From Bugula neritina (taxonomy: Eukaryota > Bryozoa > Gymnolaemata > Cheilostomatida > Bugulidae): a DNA stretch of 64,000 nucleotides. Below are positions 46,155-57,834 of this stretch, one piece after another. Each line of letters begins with the position of its first letter. The first letter of the stretch is position 1. The translations under genes and the position numbers were made by a program. The notes under the pieces were generated by a model that was not told where the DNA came from, ran no database searches, and saw only the letters and a list, made by a program, of their open reading frames with translations. Location of the stretch: positions 1 to 64,000 of the forward strand of contig OZ037771.1 in assembly GCA_964035545.1 (NCBI GenBank), written 5' to 3'.

Positions 46155-46362
46155 AGAGCAGCCGTGGTCTAGGGGTTAGAGCGTTTGCCTAGTAAGCAGT
46201 CACGGGTTTGAACCCCTACAAAGGTCATTGGTGATGTTAGGAAGAGCATCCAGTCGTAATTGCTCCTGTGCCTCATCTAAATGAGTCCTTGGCCGGTTTC
46301 AACAAAAATCCTTTTCATCAGGGGTTTCTCACAGGGATAGTGACTATACACTTGTGTGAGTT
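46155..46362 (+). mobile_element. tRNA-derived SINE, 208 bp, with 18-bp target-site duplication
   Basis: The head has a Pol III A box (TGGTCTAGGGGTTAGAG) and B box (GGGTTTGAACCCC) with a tRNA-like anticodon arm (TTTGC CTAGTAA GCAG; loop anticodon AGT, threonine-like). The acceptor stem does not close, and an unrelated body follows (GAAGAGCATCCAGTCGTAAT...). It is flanked by TTATTAGTGATTACTAAG at 46137-46154 and 46363-46380, an exact duplication, so the insertion is full length and fairly recent. Confidence 0.9.
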
Positions 46363-46649
46363 TTATTAGTGATTACTAAGTCTAATACCAGCAATCAACA
46401 ACTCAAAAATTAACATTCAGTTTCACAGCTGACTGCCGCAATTGCACGGCAACCATAAACTTAAAGCTAAGCAAACCCAAACTGTGATTGTCACATTGAC
46501 TGGTGGGTGATCTTATGGCTATCACTACGATTATCATTATGACTATCATAATCACAATGATAATGTGAAACCGCAGTGAAACACTTTGAGTTTCATCTTC
46601 CTTGACAGTGGTGAGTTGAGAATTGGGTATAACATCAACTATAACTAAA

Positions 46650-46960
46650 ACTTTATCCTTTAGACTTATGCTTATACCTGTAGTATTAGTATAAGTATTA
46701 CTAGTAGTATCAGTATGACTATGAGTATTACTATTACTATTACTATTGCCTACTAGTACTAGTGTTACTATTAGTAATACTAATACTAATAGTCTAATAG
46801 TAATACCAATAGTAATCAATACTAATAGTAATACTATTACTATTAGTACTAAGACTAAGAGTAAGTATTTAGTAATACTAATACTAATACTAATAGTAAT
46901 AGTAATACTAATACAGTAATACTAATACTAATAGTAATAGTAATACTAATAGTAATAGAT
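46650..46960. repeat. AAT/ACT/AGT triplet-rich tract
   Basis: Mixed TAGTAA, TACTAA and TAATAC triplets in both orientations. They are self-complementary (ACT with AGT), so the tract can fold on itself. Confidence 0.7.
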
Positions 46961-47713
46961 AAATGCATCGCTATAAGTATAAGTACTAGTAGAATAATCA
47001 TAATGACATTTATAAATAACTGGACAGTATCAATAGTTATAGTATCATAATTAGTATGAGCATAAATGTAAAATTAATCGGTCACATTCAATTTCACTGT
47101 TGGTCGATCATATTCACTATGATTTCCAAGCCGTAGTCAAAGTGAAAGCGAAAGCTATGGGTTAAAATAGTATTTCAAATATCGTTAAATGCAGCACAAA
47201 GATTGAGACTTTAGGATGTGAGGTTGAAAGTTGGGGCGAGATGTTTCAATGAACAAGCGTTCAATGGTCCCGAGAGTTGCGCTAAACCTAGCGATTCCCA
47301 AACATGTTCATATTCACTTATAGATATACTGCAATTAAAAAGTTGCAGAAAATAACTTTATTATTATTATTTCAGGTATATGCCGTTATATTATATTATT
47401 CGGTAGCTTTCTTATTATTACATTAATTCTAAGTCTACTATCAAAACAATTAGACTTAATAGCATTACCAATTCCTTACCTGAATAAAAATCGTAGAACT
47501 AGAGAATTACACGGTGATGGTCTTTTGAATAGAAATATGGTAGCGTAAATTAAAGCTATTACTATTGTACATTGTAAGACAAACTGCAATCTAATTGGGC
47601 TATAGTGCAACCTACTGAATCTATATTCTATTTCGGTGGTCATACTCTTTGCTTAGCCTAATTTTTGGCTTTACCTTCAGCCTACTACAGATCTACAATG
47701 TACCAATTCGTCC

Positions 47714-47728
47714 GTAACTGATCACGTG
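47714..47728 (+). promoter_or_regulatory. E-box motif GTAACTGATCACGTG upstream of ACOT9
   Basis: Third exact copy of the 15-mer found in the subtelomeric units. Candidate regulatory element for the - strand ACOT9 gene 2.4 kb away, or for an unseen transcript. Confidence 0.4.
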
Positions 47729-48647
47729 GTTAAACACCACGCCTTCCTACTTTCAGGTCATACAAAGGGTTAAAGGGCATATATCACGCTGGGTCAAACA
47801 CAGAATTGCGTATCAACAGACAACATTTCCCCAGCTAGTAGCTGTATCCAGGCTTGATAGCCATTATTAATGTATCTATTAAATCACTGAGTAATTGTAT
47901 GTATCAGGTGGAAGATCTAAAAAGAATATAAGTTCTCCCCTTAGTCATCCCTCACAGGTGATCTCTGACACATGCCCCCTTGTTTGGCCTCAGTACCCAG
48001 TCTTAACTTGAGACGAAAGTCGCTAGTTGCCATTTGTGTATGCCATTTGCTCACATCTTGAAATATGCTTCATGTCGGACTGCAACTATTGCTTCATATT
48101 CCTATATTTTATTATTTGTCGAAGCTGTTCCCCAGTATAACTGAAAATGTGCCATTAGTTGGGTTATGGTGCCAATAATATAATCTATATAATTTATACT
48201 CAGTAATTTTCTTTACACTTTTGATTTATGTTTTAACGCTATATTTATCACACATTATAAAGCTATGTTACACTCCGAATACAGCTATATCATTTACCTT
48301 AGCAACTATACAGTACAAGTAGCTCTAATTCAAGAACATGGTGTATGTTGTCTACTATGTGGCACCTAGAACTGCAGTGTGGCTAAATCAACTTCAATTC
48401 TGCATAAAATAAAACAAGTGAACTCAAGATAAAGCAAATTTATTAACAGTAAAATTAAATTTCAGTACCACAGGGTGATGACAGCAAAACTGATAGTAAC
48501 AAGTGTAAGTATTTTATTTTGTTCTAATCACAGTGATGAGAAAACTAAAAACTATAATTAAGTGTGTGCCAGGAAAGTAATGTTGAAGTGATATGTAAAA
48601 AAACAACTATTCAAGAAAAGGAGTCAATAGAGAGAGAGAGCAACCCT

Positions 48648-48721
48648 ACAGTAAACTCATACATACAGCATACAGTAAACTCATACATACAGCATACAGT
48701 AAACTCATACATACAGCATAG
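48648..48721. repeat. Short 24-bp tandem repeat ACAGTAAACTCATACATACA type
   Basis: About three copies, in otherwise unique AT-rich sequence beyond the GRTP1 3' end. Confidence 0.8.
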
Positions 48722-49542
48722 AAACTTCACATATGAAAAATATAATTTAACTGATATAATAGAGAAACAATACTATTTTGGCAAGCTAATGGGAGTTGTC
48801 TTTCTTCAGAAACAAAGTACACAAGGGCAAAGAAAACATGGCATGTAATACTCAGAAGAAAATAATGTTTTATAATACTGAACAGTTATTTTTTACACCA
48901 TAACGTAACTGATGATAATTTGAAGGCTAAATGAAAGTGTTGTGAGTGACGGTGTGAAACTTTGAGAAGAAATCAATTATTTATAACTGGGCACCTGATT
49001 TAATTGAATAATAAGATTTCCTAGATTCATTTTCAGGGCATTTCTCTAAATCAAGCTTTTTTTAGTTTTATCTGTGTACAATGTGTCTGGAAGAAAACAA
49101 ATCTAAAAAACCTTTAGGAAAAATAATGAAACCAGTTGCCTAGGGAATGTGTGCAATAAAAAGGGTCTCTAGTGGCTAAATAAGACTAATATCACCAAAA
49201 AGCTTTGGACTACAACAAAAATACTGAACAACTACAATTTTAATAAAGTTGCAAAACTGGTAATTATTCAGTTCACTTGACAAATGCATAGTGAGCAAAG
49301 TTTAGTGTCGGAAACATAAATAAATTATAAAGAAACAACAATTGCTACTGAAACCTTGATAGGTTAAAATTAACCTATGTACAAGTTACAAGATAATGTG
49401 CTAACATTGACTAAGCCAATAAATAATGCTCGGCTATACATGATATCTCAACAGTGGTACCACATAATGCCACTGGTAAAACCTCATTGCATTTAGTGTT
49501 TTCTGAAAATTGAAGATTATTGAATATACAAGAAATATCAAA

Positions 49543-52500
49543 TTACTTTTTTGAATACTGTTTTGTAATCTTGTCTTGACTAGATTTGGTGAGCTGTTTG
49601 AGGTATGCAGATGGTATATCACCACATTCTTTATAAACTATCTGTAGATTAAAATAAACAGGTAATTTAAAGTAACAGAGAAAGTTGAGTAAAGCTGGTG
49701 AGAAAAAAGAGTGAGACTGAGTGAGTGAGACTGAGTGGGTGAGACTGAGACAGTGACACTGAGTGAGTGAGACTGAGTGAGTGAGACTGAGTGAGTGAGA
49801 CTGAGTGAGTGACACTGAGAGAGTGAGACTGAGTGAGTGAGTGAGTGAGACTGAGAGAGAGTGAGACTGAGTGAGTGAGACTGAGAGTGAGTGACACTGA
49901 GTGAGTGAGACTGAGTGAGTGAGACTGAGTGAGTGAGACTGAGTGAGTGACACTGAGTGAGTGAGACTGAGTGAGTGAGACTGAGTGAGTGGGACTGAGA
50001 GAGTGAGACTGAGTGAGTGAGACTGAGTGAATGAGACTGAGTGAGTGAGACTGAGTGAATGAGACTGAGTGAGTGAGACTGAGAGAGTGAGACTGAGTGA
50101 GTGAAACTGAGTGAGTGAGACTGAGTGAGTGAGACTGAGAGAGTGAGACTGAGAGAGTGAGACTGAGAGAGTGAGACTGAGTGAGTGAGACTGAGTGAGT
50201 GAGACTGAGTGAATGAGACTGAGTGAGTGAGACTGAGAGAGTGAGACTGAGTGAGTGAAACTGAGAGAGTGAGACTAAGTGAGTGACACTGAGAGAGTGA
50301 GACTGAGAGAGTGAGACTGAGTGAGTGAGACTGAGTGAGTGAGACTGAGTGAGTGAGACTGAGAGAGTGAGACTGAGAGAGTGAGACTGAGTGAGTGAAA
50401 CTGAGTAAGTGAGACTGAGTGAGTGAGACTGAGTGAGTGACACTGAGTGAGTGACACTGAGAGAGTGAGACTGAGTGAGTGACACTGAGTGAGTGAGACT
50501 GGGTGAGTGAGACTGAGTGAGTGAGACTGAGTGAACGAGTGAGTGAGGCTGAGTGAGACTGAGAGAGAGTGAGTCAGCGAGGCTGAGTAAGACTTACTAA
50601 AAATGTTAGACTGGATGACTGTCAAATGAGTTATTAACTGAGATGAGAAGTGAATATTTCAACTAAAGCGAATGTATGTACTAAGTGAACGCTTACTTGA
50701 CTATACGACTTGCACAGTAAAATCATAAGTTGCAGTGACTAGTAGATCAACTTGCCTGCATAAAGTTATGACTGTACCAAGTATACGTGTCCCGAGTAAC
50801 TGTTTGAAATGCTTCCATCACATGATCAATAGTAGTGCCTGATACTATATTAACTTCCCCTTTCTTGAGCAAAGTGAGGGCAACTCTAAATAATAACTTT
50901 CTTCCTTCATTGAAAAATGCATCCCATATTCGCAGTACAGTCTACAATTAAATATACATACTAAATCTACAAATATGCGTCTAGATATATACATACTATA
51001 TCTACAAATATGTGTCTAGATATATACATGCTACATCTACAAATATATGTCTAGATATATACAGTGCTGTGAAAAAGTTTAAGGACGCCTCCCTGTTTTC
51101 CATGATAGCAATGTTCCAAGCTAATTTTAAGACATAACTAAAGCATTTCCATAGGCATGGTGCCTATCAAAATGATCCTTAAGATCTCCTTATCTCATTC
51201 ATATAAATTATAAGTGTCTCTTTTTACATCCTCCAAAAATTTGGGTGAAACAATGAGGTACTATCTGTATATAGGAATTATTCGATGCTCTCGCAATTTG
51301 TGTGTACTGTATGACATCAGAATATTTTACTTAAAATATAGAAAAATAACATATGTGATTTGTTATACACCTTATAGCAGCATTGCAACACACAGTGCAC
51401 TCAATTTTAGTATCAATATTTTGTTGGCCAGCCTTTATTCTTAATCACAAGTCGGCAGTGACGAGGCATCGACTTACAGTACAGCTTCTCCAACTCGTTT
51501 TCAGTCACCACATGATGCCATGCATGAATTACAGGCTCTAGGAGTGTCACCTTAGTTGTTGGCTTTTGTGAGGAGACTATTTTAGCCATTTTTGACCATA
51601 ATTTGTTTATAGGATTCAAGTCAGGGCTTCGTGCTGGCCAGTTGAGCGTTGAGACCCTCTGCTTTTTCATCCACTCTTCAATAGTCTTCACCCGATGGCA
51701 TGGTGCATTGTCATCTTGAAATATGTAGATTTTATTTAAAAAAACTTTTCATAATTGCAAGAAGTTTAGCATTGAGATTATCTATATATTTTTGGGTATT
51801 AACATCATTCCAAAGCAAATACTGAGTCGACCTGCACTTTTTGATGTTATACAACCCCAGAACATAACACTGATTATAGAGTGCCTAATTGTTGTAAGTA
51901 TACATTGACGGCTATATTTCTCATACTGGTATCTTTTAACACAACAGTTTCTAGCATGATTGTTCACATTAAATATGGATTCATCTAAAAAAATTACTTT
52001 TTTTCTAATCATTCACTGTCTAATTACTATGCTTCCTGGCCCACCGTAACCGGCTTTTTTGTTGCTTCTCGGTTGGTAGAGGCTTCCTCTTGTTTTGCGG
52101 CCATGTAAACCATGGCTCAGCAATTTTGCCTTATCAGGGATGTCGAAGCTAGTGTTCTTGTTGATTCTGACTATTCCTTGCCTACTCAAGACTTGTTGTA
52201 TGGCGATCTTTCTTGCTGATCCTAATGAGAACCTCGTCATCTCTGGAAGTGCTTATTTTTGGTCGGCCATTTTCAGGTCCATCTGCTACACTACCAGTGT
52301 CTATAAACTTCTTGATAATTTGATGTACAGTTGTCTTTACTTTGCCAATTTTGTCAGGTATTTTCCTAATTGAAAAACCTTCTTTGTGCAAGAAAATTAT
52401 TACAAACCTTGCCTCTGAAGGAAGATTTACAGCTCTCCTTTACTCTATGCGCAGCACCCAGGTGGACACCATGTAAAAGCTCACAACTAAATGACAGATT

Positions 52501-55500
52501 TTAAATTATAAAAGGAAGTCATACTTTATGATATCATGATGCCATGCACAAAGTCAAATTTCACTATTTAGCCTTTTGTGGTTATAAAAGTCGATAAACT
52601 TTGGTTACATAAAAATACAGGAGTTGCGCTTCCCTAGCTGCTTGTGCAGTTGGCCTAAAAATGGGTGGAAAACATCACAACAGTAAGAATTTATAAGGTG
52701 AAAATTGTAGAGCACATTCTAAGGGTCATTTTGATATATAGAACTTGCAGGAAAATATTAGGAACTTACAAAAAATGCCTATTAAACAAGATACATAGAA
52801 ATTTCTGCAAGCGTCCTTAAACTTTTTCACACCACTGTACATGCTATATCTACAAATATATGTCTAGATATATACATGCTTTATCTACAAATATGTATCT
52901 AGATATATACATGCTAATCTACAAATATGTGTGTAGATATATACATACTATATCTACAAATATGTGTCTAGATATATACATGCTTTATCTACAAATATGT
53001 ATCTAGATATATACATGCTAATCTACAAATATGTATCTAGATATATACATACTATATCTACAAATATGTGTCTAGATATATACATGCTTTATCTACAAAT
53101 ATGTATCTAGATATATACATGCTAATCTACAAATATGTGTCTAGATATATACATGCTATATCTACAAATATGCGTCTAGATATATACATGCTATATTTAC
53201 AAATATAAAACTTGAGAAAGGATAGACTGAGCTCCTACAGAACATGTACCTCAATTGGAAGAGTGTCAATAAAGAGGCAAACAAACCATTTGGTACACAC
53301 AAATCCCCAGTCTATTTTCTGCAGCACCATGAGATGGTCAACATTGGGCAGATGTTCCCTGAAACATGTACCAAGTAGTAAATATACCTGAAACACGTAC
53401 CAAGTAGTAAATATACCTGTAACACGTACCAAGTAGTAAATATACCCGTAACACGTACCAAGTAGTAAATATACCTGTAACACGTACCAAGTAGTAAATA
53501 TACCTGTAACATGTACCAAGTAGTAAATATACCTGTAACACGTACCAAGTAGTAAATATACCTAAGATTTATGAAATACTTGACTTACTTGACCAGACTT
53601 GACAGTACATCGAGATCTACTTGTAGACCTTTCATAGCGATAGGACCTCGTACATAGTAATCTAGAAGAAGTCAATGTAATATAATGTATCATAGTAATA
53701 GAATACTAACCTGATAGCAAGTGTATGGTGAGAGAGTATATTATACTAATAGTAATAGAATACTAACCTGATAGCAAGTGTATGGTGAGAGAGTATATTA
53801 TACTAATAGTAATAGAATACTAACCTGATAGCAAGTGTATGGTGAGAGAGTATATTATACTAATAGTAATAGAATACTAACCTGATAGCAAGTGTATGGT
53901 GAGAGAGTATATTATACTAATAGTAATAGAATACTAACCTGATAGCAAGTGTATGGTGAGAGAGTATATTATACTAATAGTAATAGAATACTAACCTGAT
54001 AGCAAGTGTATGGTGAGGGCATTAAGAAGCCAGAAAGTCTTGTGATCGTCTCTCAACACAAGTAACATGATGGCAGCCACATAATTTAACCCCTGGATAA
54101 TATTACAGCTATATTATATGATATTACAGCTATATTATATGATATTACAGCTATATTATATGATATTACAGCTATATTATATGATATTACAGCTATATTA
54201 TATGATATTACAGCTATATTATATGATATTACAGCTATATTATATCATATTACAGCTATATTATATCACATTACAGCTATATTATATGATATTACAGCTA
54301 TATTATATCATATTACAGCTATATTGTATCATATTGCAGCTATATTATATCATATTACAGCTATATTATATGATATTACAGCTATATTATATCATATTAC
54401 AGCTATATTGTATCATATTACAGCTATATTATATCATATTATAGCTATATTATATCATATTACAGTTATATTATATCATATTACAGCTTGATTATATCAT
54501 ACAGCATACAGCATTCTGCTATATTACAGTTATGCCATATCCTGCAGCATATATTACTAAATACCTGGCAATATCCAATTTGAGGATTTTGTACTGCAAA
54601 CGCAAGTAACACACGCCTTAAGCCTGGTCTAAGACTCGGTTCCGTAGAAACATCTTTATAGTAAATATTTTGAGGGAATGTGCGGGGTATGTCTACAAGT
54701 ATTACTATATTATTAGTAAGTATAACTATATTATCAGTGAGTATTACTATATTATCAGTAAGTATTACTATATTATCAGTGAGTATAACTATACTATCAG
54801 TGAGTATTACTATACTATCAGTGAGTATTACTATATTATCAGTGAGTATTACTATATTATCAGTAAGTATAACTATACTATCAGTGAGTATTACTATATA
54901 TTATCAGTGAGTATTACTATATTATCAGTAAGTATTACTATATTATCAGTGAGTATTACTATATTATCAGTGAGTATTACTATATTATCAGTGAGTATTA
55001 CTATATTATCAGTACTACTAAGTTAGTAACACTGAAGCATACTGCACTTCTACACCAATTAGTATATCACCAGCTTAGTATTGCGTGGCACTCATTGGTA
55101 TTGCTAGTGTTACATAACAACAACATGAGGCAAGCTGTGCTATGATTATAAGTAAGGTAATAGAGTGTCAAGGAGTGACACACCGATGTCAATAGCTTCC
55201 ACTACATCACCAGGTGGTAACTTTGATTGCAGCTGCATGTAGAGGTCAGGGTTTGCTTTCATCATCAGCTTTGCTCCAGATACCTTCATCCACATCTGAT
55301 AATGTATTACTAAACATTACCAATGAAATACTTAACCAAATACAGCAAAATAGAATGCACAGCAAAGAGCTGATGTTCAAATAAAACATACGTGTAAAAG
55401 ACATACCATTGGACGATATTCATTTGGTATTCCTTTACGAATAAACCGCTTCACTACAATATGTGAATATACGGTATGTGAATATACAGTATGTGAATAT

Positions 55501-55738
55501 ACAGTATGTGAATATACAGTATGTGAATATACAGTATGTGAATATTTTACATGACCTGCGTACATTTAGCACTGTTATATTTGTTTTCACCAAAACGAAG
55601 GAAAGACTGCCATCTCTGTGAACGCTTAGCAAGTATTTTAAAATACTCAGACTGTGATTGTTCATACAGTCTAAAATCTGATTCCCTCTCTATGGTGAAA
55701 CCAAGATGGTCTATAGCGGGTCTGTATGTAGATGACAT
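49543..55738 (-). CDS. GRTP1: GRTP1-like TBC-domain Rab GTPase-activating protein, 9 coding exons
   Basis: Accelerates GTP hydrolysis by Rab GTPases in membrane traffic. Exons on the - strand: 55556 or 55564 to 55738, 55407 to 55448 or 55453, 55184-55295, 54565-54692, 53996-54092, 53589-53661, 53250-53358, 50756-50941, 49543-49641, giving about 341 aa (human GRTP1 336). Family blocks: GFTIERESDFRLYEQ; KRFIRKGIPNEYRPM; WMKVSGAKL; DIPRTFPQN with the arginine finger (about R115); NPQIGYCQ|GLNYVAA with the glutamine finger (about Q154); KTFWLLNALTIHLLSDYYV; CTKWFVCLFIDTLPIE|TVLR; IWDAFFNEGRKLLFRVALTL. Both catalytic fingers are kept. Only the exon 1/2 junction is uncertain (two donor/acceptor pairs fit). 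Intron 8 uses a GC donor (ATGCAG|GCAAGT). Start ATG 55738 (MSSTYRPAID). Confidence 0.92.
49705..50585. repeat. 14-bp array in GRTP1 intron 8, a chain of polypyrimidine-CAG sites
   Basis: About 63 copies of GTGAGACTGAGTGA with A/T variants. On the gene strand it reads CTCACTCAGTCTCACTCACTCAG, a pyrimidine-rich run ending in CAG every 14 bp just upstream of the last exon's acceptor (AATCTACAG at 49642). It produces spurious serine/leucine-rich open frames. Confidence 0.95.
50955..51060. repeat. 35-bp array in GRTP1 intron 7, left part
   Basis: Copies of TCTACAAATATGTGTCTAGA + TATATACATGCTATA. On the gene strand each has CATATTTGTAG, similar to the exon 8 acceptor TTTAATTGTAG. The array is split by the Tc1/mariner element and continues at 52838. 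Confidence 0.85.
51062..52837 (-). mobile_element. Tc1/mariner-family DNA transposon, 1776 bp, inserted in GRTP1 intron 7
   Basis: Terminal inverted repeats of about 27 bp begin CAGTGCTGTGAAAAAGTTTA on the left and CAGTGGTGTGAAAAAGTTTA (complement) on the right, one mismatch. TA flanks both ends (51060-51061 and 52838-52839). The joined flanks rebuild an intact 35-bp minisatellite unit, so the element jumped into an existing array. Confidence 0.92.
51414..52472 (-). pseudogene. Tc1-like transposase, inactivated
   Basis: Would cut and paste the element. The N-terminus shows helix-turn-helix sequence (KEGFSIRKIPDKIGKVKTTV) and the GRPKIST linker. The core has VIFLDESIFN (first Asp), FQDDNAPCHR (second Asp) and SPDLNPINKLW, where the usual catalytic Glu of NPIE is Asn. 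There is a stop codon ten codons after the first ATG, then several frame changes near 52.2, 52.0 and 51.75 kb. The protein is therefore dead on three counts. Confidence 0.88.
52838..53205. repeat. 35-bp array in GRTP1 intron 7, right part
   Basis: About ten further copies of the unit at 50955-51060, slightly variable (GCTTTATC, GCTAATC). They run to within 45 bp of the exon 7 donor. Confidence 0.88.
53359..53572. repeat. 29-bp array in GRTP1 intron 6 carrying the exon 7 acceptor
   Basis: Seven copies of CACGTACCAAGTAGTAAATA + TACCTGTAA. On the gene strand each reads TACTTGGTACGTGTTACAG|GTATAT, while the real site is TACTTGGTACATGTTTCAG|GGAACA. Each unit therefore carries an acceptor-like and a donor-like sequence. 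Confidence 0.95.
53701..54017. repeat. 57-bp array in GRTP1 intron 5 copying the end of exon 5 and its donor
   Basis: Six units. On the gene strand each ends CTCACCATACACTTGCTATC + AG|GTTAGTATTC, which is the last 22 nt of exon 5 (encoding LTIHLLS) plus its donor. The sixth unit is the true exon end at 53996; the other five lie in the intron as exact copies. Confidence 0.97.
54106..54490. repeat. 21-bp array in GRTP1 intron 4
   Basis: About 18 copies of ATATTACAGCTATATTATAT + G. It starts at the exon 5 acceptor context: GCTGTAATATTATCCAG|GGG on the gene strand resembles the unit GCTGTAATAT. Confidence 0.93.
54700..55018. repeat. 21-bp array in GRTP1 intron 3
   Basis: About 15 copies of GAGTATTACTATATTATCAG + T. 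The first unit is fused to the exon 4 acceptor (gene strand TAGTAATACTTGTAG|ACATACC). Confidence 0.93.
55458..55546. repeat. 15-bp array in GRTP1 intron 1
   Basis: About six copies of ATGTGAATATACAGT fill the short intron. On the gene strand TATTCACATACTG resembles the acceptor context TATTCACATATTGTAG. Confidence 0.92.
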
Positions 55739-57171
55739 AATTGTAGCCACATGTGATCACCGCCTTGAGTTACACCAGAGTACCAGATGACAAGGGAACA
55801 GGTCTTATTGGTCTCCTCTTTGCTATAATCCCTGAGACTGTAAATGCAACTGCAACAGTAAGATTTAAAAGATAATATTTTTTAATGAAAATCAGCACAA
55901 TAGTCAAAATGTTCTGCTCATCAATTACAACAGCACTTGGTGCACAGTCAAAGGTCATTAATTACAACAGCACTTGGTGCATAGTCACAGGATACGTAAC
56001 ATTGTGAGTGTAAGGAAAATCTGAGTAGTTGACATAAACATTATTATAATATTGATATATTATCATTATGATAACTTGACCATTATAAATCATTTTTATG
56101 AGTATTGTTATCACTACAAGTATCACCAAGAGCATCACTATGAGTATTAGTATGATGATGAATTTAAACGAGTTAATCATAATTATAATGGTAATATAAT
56201 TATTATTATTAATAATAATATAAAACCTATCATAATATTAACATTTTTATTACGATATCATTATGATCATCCTAATATTGAATTACCATTGTGATTTAAC
56301 ATACTAATACTTACTAGTAAGTTAAATACTTAGGCCTATTGGTAAATTGCCATACTGATAATATTATTTAAAATTATTATAAATTTAATTTTTTTATTTC
56401 AAGTTATAAATAACTGATTAATCACAATCGTAATGACAATAATTATAACAATTCTAAGCAATTCTAAGCACAATCTGCTAGTTAATTATGATAATTCACA
56501 ATGATAATATAAATGAGCAAATGTAATGAGCAATAAGTAATGACTTATGAGAATTAGCTACAGTATGTACTCAAAGAATAAGTCCATATCACGTGAAGAA
56601 GGGGGTCCATTATAAATATAGCTGTTGGTGATATTATTAACTATTAGTATTATTAAATTTAATATAAATATTATTACTACTAGTATTACCTAAAACTTTA
56701 AAGCTAAAATCAAACTTTTAGTTTTAATTAAAATTGTTTTAACTTCAAAGTTAAAAATTAAATTTAACTTAACAAGCTACAGTTAAACTTTATGTTAAAC
56801 TTATAGTCATACTCTACAACTTATAGTAACAGTTAGTGTTACAGTTATAACATTAACTCACAGTTGATAATGGGTTACTAATATTAAGTTTAACTCTTAC
56901 TTTAAAGTTTAAATTAACTTCAAGTGTAAACCATATTATTATTAATAACTATAATAAAAACAAGATGATGATCATGATATTGAATTTGATAATATTTAAC
57001 ATAAATTAAAACAATAACTATAAGACTTAGCATATTTTACTTTACAATTATTAATAACTTCATTAGAATATCAATAAGTACTAAGAGTGGATCTACTTCT
57101 ATACTAAGACACTACTAGTAATAGTAACACTATACTAATACTAATACTAATAGCAATACTAATGGTTCTAC

Positions 57172-57240
57172 CACTGGCACTACTAGTACTACTACTAGTA
57201 CTACTACTAGTACTAGTACTACTACTAGTAGTAGTAGTCT
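57172..57240. repeat. ACT/AGT triplet tract
   Basis: Almost only ACT and AGT triplets, which are each other's reverse complement. It is the same type as the longer tract at 62.1-62.5 kb. Confidence 0.85.
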
Positions 57241-57452
57241 AAGTATTATTTTAAGATAATCGTAATCATGATTATGAAGATGAATAGAACAGCATCTACA
57301 ATAATAATTAATAAGTACTTAGTATACAGGTAAGTAATAAAGTGTAAGTATAACTATCGCCAAGCATTTTAAGTTCATATACTGGAGGAAGGCGGTAGGC
57401 GTGTGAAGGTTTCTGTTCTAATCCATGAACTGGAATTATTCTAGTCCAGTAG

Positions 57453-57630
57453 TACTAGGTTACAGGATGGTTCTATAAGCAGCTCCGAGTAGGTAGCGAA
57501 TGTGTGCAGTAGTTCGGGGTCTGACGTTTGAAGCTACTTCCCCAACTCCAAACTTGAGGTTTCCAAACTACTGCACTCATTCACCACCAACTTGAAGCTG
57601 CTTATAGAACTATTTAGGATGACGAAACCT
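57453..57630. repeat. Imperfect inverted repeat upstream of MED27
   Basis: The left arm has GTTCTATAAGCAGCT and TGTGCAGTAGTT; the right arm has AACTACTGCACT and AGCTGCTTATAGAAC. The arms are roughly 50 bp and about 80% matched. Either a worn foldback element or a structured 5' region of MED27. Confidence 0.7.
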
Positions 57631-57834
57631 GCTGTTTTAGCCCGTAAATTCATTAAGTGTATTGATGCGAAGCTCCATTAATGGCTCGTAGGTTTGAACA
57701 ACTAGATAATATACTTTGCTAGATTACAACGATTTCAATTATTCATGTTTTCAAAAAAGTCGGTGTAAACTTGAAATATAACTGAAAGTAAAAAATTAAT
57801 TATAAGAACTTTCACATTTATTAGAAATATTATT

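Larger units (their letters stand above)
45293..49542. other. Intergenic region between ACOT9 5' end and GRTP1 3' end
   Basis: AT-rich without a coding exon I can support. It contains the SINE (46155-46362), AAT/ACT/AGT triplet tracts (46.65-46.96 kb), an E-box island near 47.72 kb that could be the ACOT9 promoter region, and a 24-bp repeat at 48.65-48.72 kb. Confidence 0.55.
55739..57834. other. Divergent promoter region between GRTP1 (-) and MED27 (+)
   Basis: AT-rich, with no exon seen. Contains an E-box (TCACGTGA near 56590), a 35-bp direct repeat (TCATTAATTACAACAGCACT, at about 55919 and 55956), TAA/TTA-rich low-complexity sequence, an ACT/AGT tract (57172-57240) and an inverted repeat (57453-57630). 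Confidence 0.55.

Noticed and set aside
46155-46230. Functional tRNA-Thr(AGT) gene
   Set aside because: A and B boxes are present but the acceptor stem does not pair and a SINE body plus target-site duplication follows.
49667-50625. Serine/leucine-rich 272-aa protein (HSVSLTQSHSLSL)
   Set aside because: Product of the 14-bp intronic array of GRTP1, between two exons that join in phase.
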